Below, piece after piece: positions 26,701 to 34,575 of a stretch of 64,000 nucleotides of DNA. This DNA is from Acidobacteriota bacterium (GTDB lineage Bacteria; Acidobacteriota; Thermoanaerobaculia; Multivoradales; J023), in the NCBI GenBank assembly GCA_029263395.1, contig JAJCXO010000102.1, forward strand, positions 1 to 64,000, given 5' to 3'. The position numbers and the translations under genes were made by a program. The first letter of the stretch is position 1. Every line of letters begins with the position of its first letter. The notes beneath the pieces were generated by a model. It saw only the letters and a program-made list of their open reading frames with translations. It had not been told where the DNA came from and did no database searches.

Positions 26701-28074
26701 ACGGACTCTTGCGACAATACACCACAGAATAATCTGTGCGACAACGGTCTGTTCTGTGATGGCAGCGAGACCTGCAACGCCACCTTGGGTTGCCAGGCCG
26801 GCGCGCCGGTGGCTTGCGGCGACGGGGTCGGCTGTACCGTCGACAGCTGCAACGAAGGCACCAACTCTTGCGACAACACGCCGGACAACAGCGCCTGCGA
26901 CAACGGTCTGTTCTGTGACGGCAGCGAGATCTGTAGTGCGACCCTTGACTGTCAGGCTGGTAGCACTCCCTGCTCAGGTGCCCAAACCTGTAACGAGACC
27001 ACCGACATCTGTGAGGGCACTGGCGGTTGTCTCCACGATGTCGACTTCGAGTCGGGCAATGGCGGCTGGAGCCAAGGTGCGGACAGCTGCACGACCGGCG
27101 CTTTTATCGTCGGCACTCCGGACGCTACCGCTTGGCAGGTAGGTGCCGGCAACCCGGGCCAAGCATTTTTCACCGCCAACAACCCCAACGGCATCGGCGG
27201 AGATGACGTCGATGGTGGCACCTGTGAGGCGCTGTCACCAAGTGTCAATGCCGGCGCCGAAGCCGCGGTTTCGGTCTCCTTGGATTACTACCATGGCCAA
27301 CGGGATGCCGCCGACGATACCAACGACGGTTTCACCATCGAGGTGCTCAACAACGGCTCGGTGGTCGATACGCTGGTATCGATCGGTGACGTCACCAACA
27401 CTGCGACGTGGAGCAACGTTTCGACCACGGTCAACAACCCGGGTAACATTCAGCTGCGGGTCAGGGCCATCGACGCCGCTGGCGGTGGCGACATCATCGA
27501 AGCTGGCGTCGACAACGTGTTGATTTGCCCAACCACGGCGCCTCCACCATGTTCGGTGGAGGAGGACTTCGCGGGCGGAATCGGCAGTTGGACCACCAGC
27601 GGCAGCTGCTCGACGGGTACCTTCGTCACGGCAGTGCCGACCCAGCAGACCTCGACCGTTGTCACTCAGGTTGGCGGTGACCACACGTCGGGTTCTGGCA
27701 ACGCGTTGTTCACTGCGACTAACACGTCTGCCGGCAACGCCGATGTCGACGGTGGCACCTGCGTCGTCGAATCACCGACCTTCAGCGTCAACGAGGCGTC
27801 GGAGCTGTCGGTGTGGTACTTCCATGGCCAGCGCGACGCCGCTAGCGATGCGGGCGATTTTTTCCTGCTGGAAGTGTCGACCGATGGCGGTAGCAGCTAT
27901 TCGCCTCTGGTGTCGCTCGGTGACGTCCAGAACGTTGCTGCCTGGACCGAAGCGGCGACCACCATCCAGGCCGGCGCGAACGTCCGGCTGCGGGTGCAAG
28001 TGGCCGACGGCACCGCCAGCGGCGATATCGTCGAAGGTGGTATCGACGATCTGTCGATCTGTCCGTCGAACTGA
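23728..28074 (+). CDS. Secreted subtilisin-like serine protease with repeated C-terminal Cys-rich and FESG modules
   Basis: 1448 residues from ATG 23728 (AGGAGAAG upstream). Signal peptide at 1-21 or so. An N-terminal propeptide-like region precedes the S8 domain with Asp257 (VLDTGVD), His318 (DHGSHVAG) and Ser511 (GTSMAAP), an intact catalytic triad. After a P-domain-like beta region the tail alternates Cys-rich modules of the CDNGLFCDGSETC type (four copies between about 25900 and 26960) with three domains beginning FESGAGGW, FESGNGGW and FAGGIGSW. Each of these contains YFHGQRDA or YYHGQRDA and a later GDIVEGGIDN-type block, and they are probably binding modules. A sigma-54 promoter lies upstream and a strong hairpin terminator downstream. 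Likely an exported protease for extracellular protein degradation or processing. Confidence 0.92.
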   Translation: MRTRSVLSALMLCALATLPTFAQDLSDRSRTISMQSGVIDVTAAERDIPASLKALATDASLDYVLIKFPGPVSADQLKALEERTERIYTYLPHDTFLVRMAVEKQYRAEEPELGASWVGTYHPAYKLAPAIDQVISTPGLDKAYGKPWIVMMRVYPDADLDETLAKIEQRIPGKVVGAEEGKRFSRVRLLLDSSELDSARGELARLSEVFWIGLEPRRVLLNDTSVWVGQSGLSGGQTTPVFDQGIFGEGQIVGVLDTGVDPDMCYFRDGTLGLPPQNLCNGGTVVDLNQRKVIAVDFLWGNECAGGIGSNEWDTQDHGSHVAGTVAGDNLANPLTHDPGDGMAPGAKLVVQDCGFQTDNCADCPGIGNCPIVDLNPVFQQAYNQGARIHTNSWGDDENNPVQGLYSAGSEDADEFMWNNSDFLLVFAAGNSGPGSTTVGSPSTGKNVVSVGATLRSTSANSMASFSSCGPTDDGRIKPDITMPGSGIISANSDNNTNSNNCNTKSSSGTSMAAPGAAGNLALIRQYYVDGWYPTGAANASDSLVPSGALLKATLVNSGRNMTGTGAIPGGCQGWGRVLLDDTLHFTGEGRGLFLEDDTTGFPSGSSNEDRTFLLAVGSSSEPLKVTLAWTDFPSTPAASPHINNDLDLIVSGPSGTFLGNVFSGGTSTTGGSADRLNSLEQVLIASPTPGTYTVTVRSFTVPNGPQPFAVVATSDLSTPCSPACDDGLFCNGVETCVAGSCQPGTSPCTGTQTCDEANDLCVGANGCLHDVDFESGAGGWTNGASTCSTGTFVAGSPDATAWQVAGGAGGSSGALFTQPNPGGIGTDDVDGGTCETLSPAINASGESEITVSLDYFHGQRDAGDDAGDGFLIEVLNNGTVVDTLVTVGDVTNNPSWTPLSTTVSNPGTIQLRVRATDAAAGGDIVEGGIDNVQVCPNDPPPGCTTNADCDNGLFCDGTETCNVGTGVCESGTAPNCSDSVSCTVDSCNESTDSCDNTPQNNLCDNGLFCDGSETCNATLGCQAGAPVACGDGVGCTVDSCNEGTNSCDNTPDNSACDNGLFCDGSEICSATLDCQAGSTPCSGAQTCNETTDICEGTGGCLHDVDFESGNGGWSQGADSCTTGAFIVGTPDATAWQVGAGNPGQAFFTANNPNGIGGDDVDGGTCEALSPSVNAGAEAAVSVSLDYYHGQRDAADDTNDGFTIEVLNNGSVVDTLVSIGDVTNTATWSNVSTTVNNPGNIQLRVRAIDAAGGGDIIEAGVDNVLICPTTAPPPCSVEEDFAGGIGSWTTSGSCSTGTFVTAVPTQQTSTVVTQVGGDHTSGSGNALFTATNTSAGNADVDGGTCVVESPTFSVNEASELSVWYFHGQRDAASDAGDFFLLEVSTDGGSSYSPLVSLGDVQNVAAWTEAATTIQAGANVRLRVQVADGTASGDIVEGGIDDLSICPSN

Positions 28075-28096
28075 CCCGATCGTCCGGTCCTCCGTT

Positions 28097-28128
28097 ACCC
28101 CCGCCCGCTCTTGCGGTGCGGGGGTTTT
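28097..28128 (+). terminator. Rho-independent terminator of the subtilase gene
   Basis: ACCCCCGC (28097-28104) pairs with GCGGGGGT (28118-28125), followed by TTTT. It starts 22 bp after the subtilase stop. Confidence 0.85.
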
Positions 28129-28250
28129 GTCGTGTGGGCAAAGCCCAGGTTGTTTCGAGGCAACGTTCTGCCTCTTGTTTCGGGCTATCATCTCGCGGCA
28201 CCAAAGCCATTGGCGTTTTGTGCCCATCTCCCCTCAGATGATGCCCACAG

Positions 28251-29279
28251 ATGAACAGTAAGCGTCGAACCAAGTCCCTGCTGACAAACCTCGCATTGCT
28301 CGCCGGCTCGCTGACCGTGTCGTTCCTGCTACTGGAGCAGGGGTACCGAGTGTTCCTCTTCGGGTGGGATAGTTGGTCGATCAGCCAGGTGAACAGCCTG
28401 CACGGCATCGGAGTGTCCGGCATGCTGCGGGCCTCGGAGCACAAGGAGCTTGTTTATGAGCTTCAGCCCAACTTGGATACGCATTTCAAGCTGACGCCTT
28501 TCGTCACCAACAGCCAAGGATTGCGTGACCAGGAATACAGCCTCTCCAAACCCCCGAATACCTATCGCATCGCAATGGTGGGTGACTCGTTTACTCTGCC
28601 GTCAGGGGTAGCTATCGAGGAGGCGTTCCACACTAGGCTGGAGGATCGGCTGAATCGTGAGAGTGCAGGCCAGCGTTTCGAAATCTTGAATTTTGGGGTG
28701 GGTGGCTACAGCCTGAGACAATACGTAGGTGTCATCGAAGAGAAGTGTTCGCTCTATGAGCCTGACCTGATTCTGATCGGCTATTGCGCCCGCAACGATC
28801 ACAAGCACCCGGTATGGCAATACAAACGCAAATGGGTTAAGAAACCGGTCGAGGCTGCGTTCTTTGACTCATTCGCCTGGTTGGGCCTGCAGCAGGCCAG
28901 AGTGACGAAAGGCCATCGGCACCCGCCTGATCTAGCGATCACCCGTAAGCTGGGGCGGAAGCACAAGAAGTACCTTAACGAGTACTTAGATAAGCTGGTC
29001 CGCTACAGCGAGGCTCAGGCAATTCCGATAGCGGTCGTGCTGCTGGATGTCTATTGGTATGAGGTGCCGTTTCTGGAGCGACGATTGCAAGAGATCGGGT
29101 TCGGCTATCTCAATGCCAGCTTGTCTTTTCGTGGACGAGATGCCCGAGACTACATCTTGTTTCCTTTGGACACGCACCCCAACAGCGCAGCGAACGCTAT
29201 TTTTGCCGAAGAGATTTACACCTTCCTCATCGAGCGTTTCGAGATTGGTCTCGACGGTGGGCAAGCCACTTCTCCCTAG
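28251..29279 (+). CDS. SGNH/GDSL-family hydrolase, membrane-anchored
   Basis: 342 residues. An N-terminal hydrophobic anchor (about 9-35) is followed by an SGNH hydrolase domain: GDSFT block I with the nucleophile Ser, FGVGGYS block II with Gly, GYCARNDHKH block III with Asn, and a C-terminal DTHPNSAANAIFA with the Asp-x-x-His catalytic pair. Such proteins are esterases or O-acetyl transfer/hydrolysis enzymes acting on cell-surface polymers. The gene follows the subtilase terminator and is an independent unit. Substrate unknown. Confidence 0.85.
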   Translation: MNSKRRTKSLLTNLALLAGSLTVSFLLLEQGYRVFLFGWDSWSISQVNSLHGIGVSGMLRASEHKELVYELQPNLDTHFKLTPFVTNSQGLRDQEYSLSKPPNTYRIAMVGDSFTLPSGVAIEEAFHTRLEDRLNRESAGQRFEILNFGVGGYSLRQYVGVIEEKCSLYEPDLILIGYCARNDHKHPVWQYKRKWVKKPVEAAFFDSFAWLGLQQARVTKGHRHPPDLAITRKLGRKHKKYLNEYLDKLVRYSEAQAIPIAVVLLDVYWYEVPFLERRLQEIGFGYLNASLSFRGRDARDYILFPLDTHPNSAANAIFAEEIYTFLIERFEIGLDGGQATSP

Positions 29280-29346
29280 CTCGATCCCGTCTACTGGGCC
29301 GTTCTTGGCTCGGGGAGAGAGGTCTCGTGCTCTTGCATAAGGACAT

Positions 29347-29787
29347 TCAGGTCTCCTGAGCTTGAGCGGCACGGATGATCTCGACACTGCGGGATAGGTG
29401 GCCAGCAATTTGTTCAGCCCGTTGGCTGAGCAGCGCGGCGACGGGCTCAGAAGCGTGTTCGCGGGAGGCTTCGCCAAACAGTTGCAGCCAGCGAGCCCAC
29501 ATCTCTGGTGTCACTTCGCCGATCTCGCTGTGAATCGTGAGTGGTCGCCCGTGGTATCGCCCTGTCGAGAGCAGAACTGACGACCAGAAGTCGACCATGG
29601 TATCCAGATGTTCGTCCCAATGGCCGTCCAACCGTGGCTCGAAGACTGAGGCGAGAAGATCGTCTTCCTTCACCTTGATATAGAAGCTGTAAACAACCGA
29701 GCGAATGGTCGTCTCGGTCAACAAACTTCTCGCGTCTGGCGGGCGTTTCTCTATGGGTAGGCTTTGTTGAGATGCTTGCCGGCGCAT
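29347..29787 (-). CDS. Group III truncated hemoglobin
   Basis: 146 residues. The pattern SFYIKVKEDDLLASVFEPRL, then EHLDTMVDFWSSVLLSTGRY and GRPLTIHSEIG, is typical of group III truncated globins; the proximal His is expected in a later helix. These small heme proteins bind O2 or NO and are linked to nitrosative stress. It is divergent from the DUF1971 gene, and the 135 bp between them hold two palindromes. That arrangement is common for NO-responsive genes, but regulation here is inferred. Confidence 0.85.
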   Translation of the reverse strand: MRRQASQQSLPIEKRPPDARSLLTETTIRSVVYSFYIKVKEDDLLASVFEPRLDGHWDEHLDTMVDFWSSVLLSTGRYHGRPLTIHSEIGEVTPEMWARWLQLFGEASREHASEPVAALLSQRAEQIAGHLSRSVEIIRAAQAQET

Positions 29788-29871
29788 ACGGAGGGTTCCT
29801 CCGAGTCATGAGCGATTTTCGGCGTATAGGCCCTGGGGATGCTCGCTTGATTAGCTATTGGCGATAGTTTT

Positions 29872-29889
29872 GTCCAATTTAAATTGGAC
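29872..29889. promoter_or_regulatory. Perfect 18 bp palindrome, putative operator 1
   Basis: GTCCAATTTAAATTGGAC is a perfect inverted repeat in the AT-rich divergent region. It overlaps a possible -35 (TTGGAC, 29884-29889) for the DUF1971 gene. Confidence 0.6.
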
Positions 29890-29896
29890 GTCAAGG

Positions 29897-29912
29897 TCTT
29901 ATTTTAATAAGA
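29897..29912. promoter_or_regulatory. Inverted repeat, putative operator 2 over the -10
   Basis: TCTTATTTTAATAAGA has 6 bp arms around TTTA. It overlaps a possible -10 (TAAGAT, 29908-29913), which is 18 bp from the -35 above, and ends 10 bp before the DUF1971 ATG. The position suits repression, for example by an Rrf2/NsrR-type regulator; no regulator gene is visible nearby. Confidence 0.55.
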
Positions 29913-29922
29913 TGACATCACT

Positions 29923-30219
29923 ATGGAGAATCAAAAGCTTCCGCCGAGCCTGACGGCGAAGGGATCTACCCCCGTTTTCTGTGAGGACACTCTCCCAGCT
30001 GCATTGTTGGCAGAACATGCCCTGGCTCCAGGGCGATGGGGCAAGCTACACCTGCTGGCAGGACACGCCTGGTTCATCAATCTCGCGACTGCTGAAGAAC
30101 ACCTCCTCGAAGCTCCTGATTCTGTGATCATCGAGCCGGAGGCACCTCACAAACTGCGACTCGACGGTGCTCTGCGTTGCCGGATCGACTTCTACAAAGA
30201 ATCGCTCGGCGAAGCCTGA
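29923..30219 (+). CDS. DUF1971 (TehB-like cupin) protein
   Basis: 98 residues, a small double-stranded beta-helix protein of the DUF1971 family. Landmarks are LPPSLTAKGSTPVFCEDTLP, HALAPGRWGKLHLLAG and IIEPEAPHKLRL. Members sit next to truncated globins and NO-stress genes in many bacteria, or are fused to the tellurite-resistance methyltransferase TehB. The biochemical role is not established. No clear ribosome-binding site precedes the ATG; the message may be nearly leaderless, since the putative -10 is only about 10 bp upstream. Confidence 0.8.
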   Translation: MENQKLPPSLTAKGSTPVFCEDTLPAALLAEHALAPGRWGKLHLLAGHAWFINLATAEEHLLEAPDSVIIEPEAPHKLRLDGALRCRIDFYKESLGEA

Positions 30220-30302
30220 ATCACTGGGTGAGTCAGGGGGCAAGCATCGTTGTCCACCGGTGGGATCTCAGGTTGGAGAGAGCTTGCATCCAAAGATCGC
30301 GG

Positions 30303-31580
30303 TCACCCTCGAAATCCACTCTTACCTGAAGGCGTGACAGCGGCGTTCTGAGATCGTGCGCGAAGCCGTTTCGACAACACGGTCAGGGTAGTCGAGGTAA
30401 CCAGACGGAATGCTTGACGCGTCCGCGGTAGGAGAGAACTAGCAAGCCACCGCTGACGATTCTGATGGATCAGAGGCGCTGCCAATTGCAACCTCCTAGA
30501 GGGTGGCAACGCCACCTCTCGCCAATAGGCCAGGCGTTTTCCGAGCCCGGGAATCGACAGACCTGCAATCATATTGCCTAGACCTATCGTGCCTGAATGT
30601 ATCGTGTGGGTTCTGCCGCCAGGGCCTCGGCTGCCAAGTCCAACAATACGATGGCGCTTGGCGATCAAGCGGAGCCAGGCCGATTCGACGGTATTCAATT
30701 TGGGGAGGTTTTGCGCCCAAGCTGGATCGGGTAGACCGAGATGGCGCATTAGACTGGCGCAGTAGGCCAGTGGGCGCGCCGCACGCGTGTGGGTAGCCGC
30801 CACCTCGAGAGCTTCGATCGGAACGGTCGGCAGCAGCCGAATCAAGTCGACAAGCCAGATCCACCGGCTGAATGCGTGTTTGACGGCATGGGTTGCAAGA
30901 TGTGCCACCTGAGTCGCGGGCGCCAGTTTTCGGACCGATGGACCAGCCGATGACGGCTCCGAGTGACGCCAAAGAGCGTCGTTGGCGAAGCGGAAGGCGG
31001 CATGCTGTTGACCGAGCAGCGCACAGCGGCCCAGGTCTGTATGCAGATCGATTTCCAGGCCGTCACCCCGCCAACGGGTGCCGTGCGATCGCCAACCCAA
31101 CCGTCTCAGGGTCGACTGCAAATGCTCCAGCTGATGTTGTTGTACCAGAAGATCGATATCACTCAAGGGGCGACAGCCAAGATGCTGACGATAGGTCCCC
31201 ATAAGCAGTGATGCCCCTTTGACTGCGATGACTTGTAGGTCGGCTCGGGTCAGCTCGAGACCGAGACGATCCAATGCCCCGAGGACGCGAGCATTGTGCG
31301 CGAAGATCTGCAATCGCCGTTGGCGCAGCTGTCGAATCAGCAGAGGTTGTTGGTCGTAGGCCGCTGGCGGCAAAACTTCGAGCAAGATGCCGGCGAGGCC
31401 TTCTTCGTCGGTGCGCTCGAGGAGCAAGCCGAGGTCGTCCGAACCTCGTTGCAGGTAACGCGCCAGAGCCGTTGGGTCCCCGACGCCGAAAAAGCGTTGG
31501 AGAGCTGCGATCAGGAGCTGGTCGATGAGAGCCCTGTCTGTTGGGTTGGGGTCTGTTGTGTTGCAGGTTGCCTGCGTCAT
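30303..31580 (-). CDS. Nucleotidyltransferase family protein (NTP_transf_5 type)
   Basis: 425 residues. The core reads VIAVKGASLLMGTY (Lys121) and RPLSDIDLLV (Asp141-x-Asp143), the metal-binding pair of this uncharacterised nucleotidyltransferase family. ATQVAHLATHAVKH and WIWLVDLIRLL are further conserved segments. Members commonly accompany PqqD-family proteins and HPr-kinase-like proteins in RiPP-like gene sets, and that is the context here: its ATG overlaps the stop of the kinase-like gene (ATGA). A role in modifying a peptide or small molecule is inferred. It is the last gene of the three-gene cassette; 83 bp separate it from the convergent DUF1971 gene. Confidence 0.82.
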   Translation of the reverse strand: MTQATCNTTDPNPTDRALIDQLLIAALQRFFGVGDPTALARYLQRGSDDLGLLLERTDEEGLAGILLEVLPPAAYDQQPLLIRQLRQRRLQIFAHNARVLGALDRLGLELTRADLQVIAVKGASLLMGTYRQHLGCRPLSDIDLLVQQHQLEHLQSTLRRLGWRSHGTRWRGDGLEIDLHTDLGRCALLGQQHAAFRFANDALWRHSEPSSAGPSVRKLAPATQVAHLATHAVKHAFSRWIWLVDLIRLLPTVPIEALEVAATHTRAARPLAYCASLMRHLGLPDPAWAQNLPKLNTVESAWLRLIAKRHRIVGLGSRGPGGRTHTIHSGTIGLGNMIAGLSIPGLGKRLAYWREVALPPSRRLQLAAPLIHQNRQRWLASSLLPRTRQAFRLVTSTTLTVLSKRLRARSQNAAVTPSGKSGFRG

Positions 31581-32482
31581 GGCTGGGACCAGTCATTGAG
31601 GATGGCTGCCGCTGTAACCTCCGCTTCACCTCGATCCGTCGCGTAGACTGGGACCCTGGAGGCGAGAGCAACAACAGCTCGAAACGTCTGCTCAGGTGTT
31701 GACGCAGCGGATAACGCGTGGCCGAAGAGCGCCAGGGCACCACGCCCAGGAGAGAGCCGCCGAGGTGCGAAACTGGCCCCGGGGCGATAGCGGGTCAGAA
31801 GGGTGTTTTTGATGGGTCGCGGAGGGCAGCAGGGTGTCCAACCCAAGTGGCTCGCATCGACGTGGGTGACGTCGGTCGGTGTGCGGCGTATCGCCAGGCG
31901 TCGGGGCACAGCATGCACTCGCCCAGCGGCGTCGACTGCAGCGAGATCATCAGAGTAGTAAACGGCTCCGGCGCGAACCAACGCTCGGACCAAGGTCGAT
32001 TTGCCGGCAAAGGAGCGTCCTGGCAGCAGGATGGCCCGTCGATCGTGGACCAAGACGCCAGCGTGCAGCAAGAGCCACTGCGTGCGCGCCGCCAGGGCGA
32101 TCAACAACTCGTGCTCGAAGCGGTCGGCGATGTGACGTGGCTGGCGCGCCATCACGACGAGGTGGTCGTCGACCAGCAGCCGCGACGGCGGCCATGTTGA
32201 AGGCTCGCGGAGCCCCGAGTGGGGCCAACAAGGTGGCGTGTTCAGCCAGCGAATTCGGCAGTCAGGGAGCGGATTGACGGGAGGCGTGGCCGACTTCGAG
32301 TCGATCCAAGTACAGGGCACGCGATCGAGTAAGGCTTCGAGCCATAGTGGCGCTTCGGTCTCCAGGCGGATGCGCACGCCAAAAGCCACCAGATCAGCAC
32401 GACATAGGCCTCGGCTCGAAAGTCCCTTATCAGCCGAGCCGTGCGGCCACTCTGAAGGGCTGCTTACCAGGCTGGTTGTCAT
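31577..32482 (-). CDS. HPr kinase-like protein of the PqqD-associated type
   Basis: 301 residues. The C-terminal half has an HprK-like P-loop: LLHAGVLVHDRRAILLPG, Walker A GRSFAGKS (155-162), YYSDDLAAVD (Asp178-Asp179) and VPRRLAIR. The N-terminal part is poorly conserved. True HPr kinases phosphorylate a Ser on HPr; this branch is found with PqqD and nucleotidyltransferase genes, and in lasso-peptide and related loci such kinases can phosphorylate the peptide. It is coupled by 4 bp overlaps to both neighbours. No HPr or phosphotransferase gene is nearby. Confidence 0.82.
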   Translation of the reverse strand: MTTSLVSSPSEWPHGSADKGLSSRGLCRADLVAFGVRIRLETEAPLWLEALLDRVPCTWIDSKSATPPVNPLPDCRIRWLNTPPCWPHSGLREPSTWPPSRLLVDDHLVVMARQPRHIADRFEHELLIALAARTQWLLLHAGVLVHDRRAILLPGRSFAGKSTLVRALVRAGAVYYSDDLAAVDAAGRVHAVPRRLAIRRTPTDVTHVDASHLGWTPCCPPRPIKNTLLTRYRPGASFAPRRLSPGRGALALFGHALSAASTPEQTFRAVVALASRVPVYATDRGEAEVTAAAILNDWSQP

Positions 32483-34374
32483 GTTCTGTCCGCCAATCCA
32501 TCCGCTTCGTCGATCAGCTCGATGAGTTCTTGGCGATAGCCATCATGATCTCCGGCGAGCGTCGAAGTCACCAGCTCGCGGGCCAACTGCCAGCTGGATA
32601 GTCCGAGGTGGCGGGAGTCCCGCAGGAGCATGCCAAAGCAGGCGACACCGGCGGCCAATCGATAGTCGTCGCTGGTTGCTGCTGCCGGAGCCTCGACCTC
32701 ATGGCGTTCCAAAGGGAAGGTGGAGAGTAGGCTTTGGCCGCCGCTCGGCGGTTGATATCGCAGTTTGAGAAAACCCAATTCGCCCGAGGTGGCAAGATCG
32801 GCAGGCTCAAGACTCTTTTGGTATCGCAGGGGTGCGGCAGTTTGTGTTGGCGACGTCTGTCCGGCCTCGATCAGTTCATAGAGAGCTGTCACGTGGTGGC
32901 CGGCTCCGAGCTCGCCGGCGTCTTTCTGGTCGTCTTCGAAGTCTTCGCGGTCCAACAAGCGATTTTCGTATCCGATCAGTCTGTAGGCCTGCACCTCTCG
33001 AGGATTCCACTCGAATTGGAGTTTGACGTCTTTGGCGATGGTGTGGAGCGTTGCTCCAGCCTCATGGACCAACACTTTTCGAGCCTCGGCAATCGAGTCG
33101 ATGTAGGCATAGTTACCGTTGCCGTGATTGGCCAGTTGTTCCATCGCCAAATCCTTGAGGTTGCCGGTGCCGAAGCCGAGTACCGAGAGGAAAACTCCCC
33201 GTGCCCGCTCATGTTCGATCAAGCGCACCAACTCGCCACGGCTGGAGACGCCAACGTTGAAGTCGCCGTCGGTGGCTAAGATCACTCTCTGGATGCCGCC
33301 GGCACGGGCCATCTTGGTCGCGGTCTTGTAGGCGAGCAAGATCCCTTCGCCACCGTTGGTCGAGCCGCCGGCTTGCAGCTCGTCGAGGGCTGCAAGGATG
33401 GTGGACGCTTCCGTGCCCGGGGTAGGTGGCAACACCAAACCTGCGGCGCCTGCGTAGACAACAATCGCTACCTGGTCTTCTGGGCGCAGCGTTTCGACCA
33501 AAAGCTTCATGGCGGCACGCAACAGGGGCAATTTGTCCACGGTATGCATCGACCCCGACACGTCGAACAAAAACACCAGACTGCACGGAGGCAAGCTCGC
33601 CCGATCGATACGTTGCGCTTGCAAACCCAGCCGCAACAAGCGGTGTTCCGGCTGCCAGGGGCATTCAGACAGCTCCGCATGGCAGGCCAGAGGGCTAGCG
33701 TCTGCCGGTTCAGGATCGTCGTAGCGAAAGTAGTTCAGCAGCTCTTCGACGCGGACTGCGTCCGCTGGCGGGAGTTGCCCACTGCGTAGAAATCGCCTTA
33801 CATTGCTGTACGACGCGGTGTCGACATCGACGGCGAAGGTCGAAACTGGATGCAGAGCGGTTTCGCGAAACGGGTTGTCTTCGAAGTGGTCATAAGATTC
33901 GGTCGCCAGACCCTCCGGCAAGCTGCGTAACACTGGAGCCACACCCTGGGTGATCGACACCGCCGCTGCCGGGCCTGGAGCCACAATCGAGGTGATTGCC
34001 GGCAGCGATGCCGCCAGCAGGCTGCTATGGCGTACGAATGCTCGCCGAGTCGAGCCGGTGGTGCTGGTCAACAGGCCTTTGCGAGTCAGCTCTTCTAAAG
34101 CCGCGGTAAGCATGTTGTCGGCGTCGTCGCCGACCCCGAGCTCGGCCTTCATCGCTGCCAGCACATCGATGATCTGGCTCTTGCCGTCAGCGTGGGCGAG
34201 GATCCAGGCAGTGATCAGCGGCACGCGGTGGGCGGTTTTCGACCGTGGGTCATAGATCAGTGTTTCGTCCGGCATCGGCTCGACCACTAGATCAGAGCGT
34301 TTTAGCGGCATAATGTCGCCCAACAACGGGCGACCCGCAGCGGCGGGCAGGGGGCGGGTATCTCCTCTCAGCAT
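32479..34374 (-). CDS. PqqD-domain / VWA (YfbK-type) fusion protein
   Basis: 631 residues. Residues about 22-102 form a PqqD-like domain, the fold that binds RiPP leader peptides (LKRSDLVVEPMPDETLIYDP, then ITAWILAHADGKSQIIDVLA). Next comes a twin-arginine-like hydrophobic segment (TRRAFVRHSSLLAASLP, then ITSIVAPGPAAA, 109-138). Then follow a YfbK-type N-terminal domain (about 160-245, HPVSTFAVDVDTASYSNVRR), a VWA domain with MIDAS DVSGSM (271-276), and a DUF3520-like C-terminus. GAAAGGAGA precedes ATG 34374. It heads the coupled cassette with the HprK-like and nucleotidyltransferase genes. If the Tat-like segment is a membrane anchor, the PqqD domain would be cytoplasmic and VWA outside. Fusion is seen in the sequence; the biological role is unknown. 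Confidence 0.85.
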   Translation of the reverse strand: MLRGDTRPLPAAAGRPLLGDIMPLKRSDLVVEPMPDETLIYDPRSKTAHRVPLITAWILAHADGKSQIIDVLAAMKAELGVGDDADNMLTAALEELTRKGLLTSTTGSTRRAFVRHSSLLAASLPAITSIVAPGPAAAVSITQGVAPVLRSLPEGLATESYDHFEDNPFRETALHPVSTFAVDVDTASYSNVRRFLRSGQLPPADAVRVEELLNYFRYDDPEPADASPLACHAELSECPWQPEHRLLRLGLQAQRIDRASLPPCSLVFLFDVSGSMHTVDKLPLLRAAMKLLVETLRPEDQVAIVVYAGAAGLVLPPTPGTEASTILAALDELQAGGSTNGGEGILLAYKTATKMARAGGIQRVILATDGDFNVGVSSRGELVRLIEHERARGVFLSVLGFGTGNLKDLAMEQLANHGNGNYAYIDSIAEARKVLVHEAGATLHTIAKDVKLQFEWNPREVQAYRLIGYENRLLDREDFEDDQKDAGELGAGHHVTALYELIEAGQTSPTQTAAPLRYQKSLEPADLATSGELGFLKLRYQPPSGGQSLLSTFPLERHEVEAPAAATSDDYRLAAGVACFGMLLRDSRHLGLSSWQLARELVTSTLAGDHDGYRQELIELIDEADGLADRT

Positions 34375-34530
34375 CCGTTCTCCTTTCGAGCATGAAGTTC
34401 TCCTCCATTCGACAGCCGGCCGGAGGCGAGAGAATGCTGAAGTGTGGCGATGGTGAGGCTAAGTCGTGGCAATCTCGGCCGAAAGTAGTTAGTTCCCGTC
34501 CAGCTGTACCATTTTCGGCTCAGTGAGGGA

Positions 34531-34574
34531 GGTCTTGTGGAGCGAGCAAGAGCTGCGGCGCAGCCCACAAGACC
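34531..34574 (-). terminator. Strong hairpin downstream of the PQQ-dehydrogenase gene
   Basis: GGTCTTGTGG (34531-34540) pairs perfectly with CCACAAGACC (34565-34574). A second hairpin GCTGC-GGC-GCAGC lies inside (34552-34564). It sits between the quinoprotein gene and the PqqD-VWA gene and separates the two minus-strand units. No T-tract. Confidence 0.65.
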
Positions 34575-34575
34575 G

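Noticed and set aside
34368-34568. 66-residue minus-strand frame before the PqqD-VWA gene as a precursor peptide
   Set aside because: It begins inside the terminator hairpin, lacks a ribosome-binding site, overlaps the PqqD-VWA start and looks like random coding in a GC-rich stretch.
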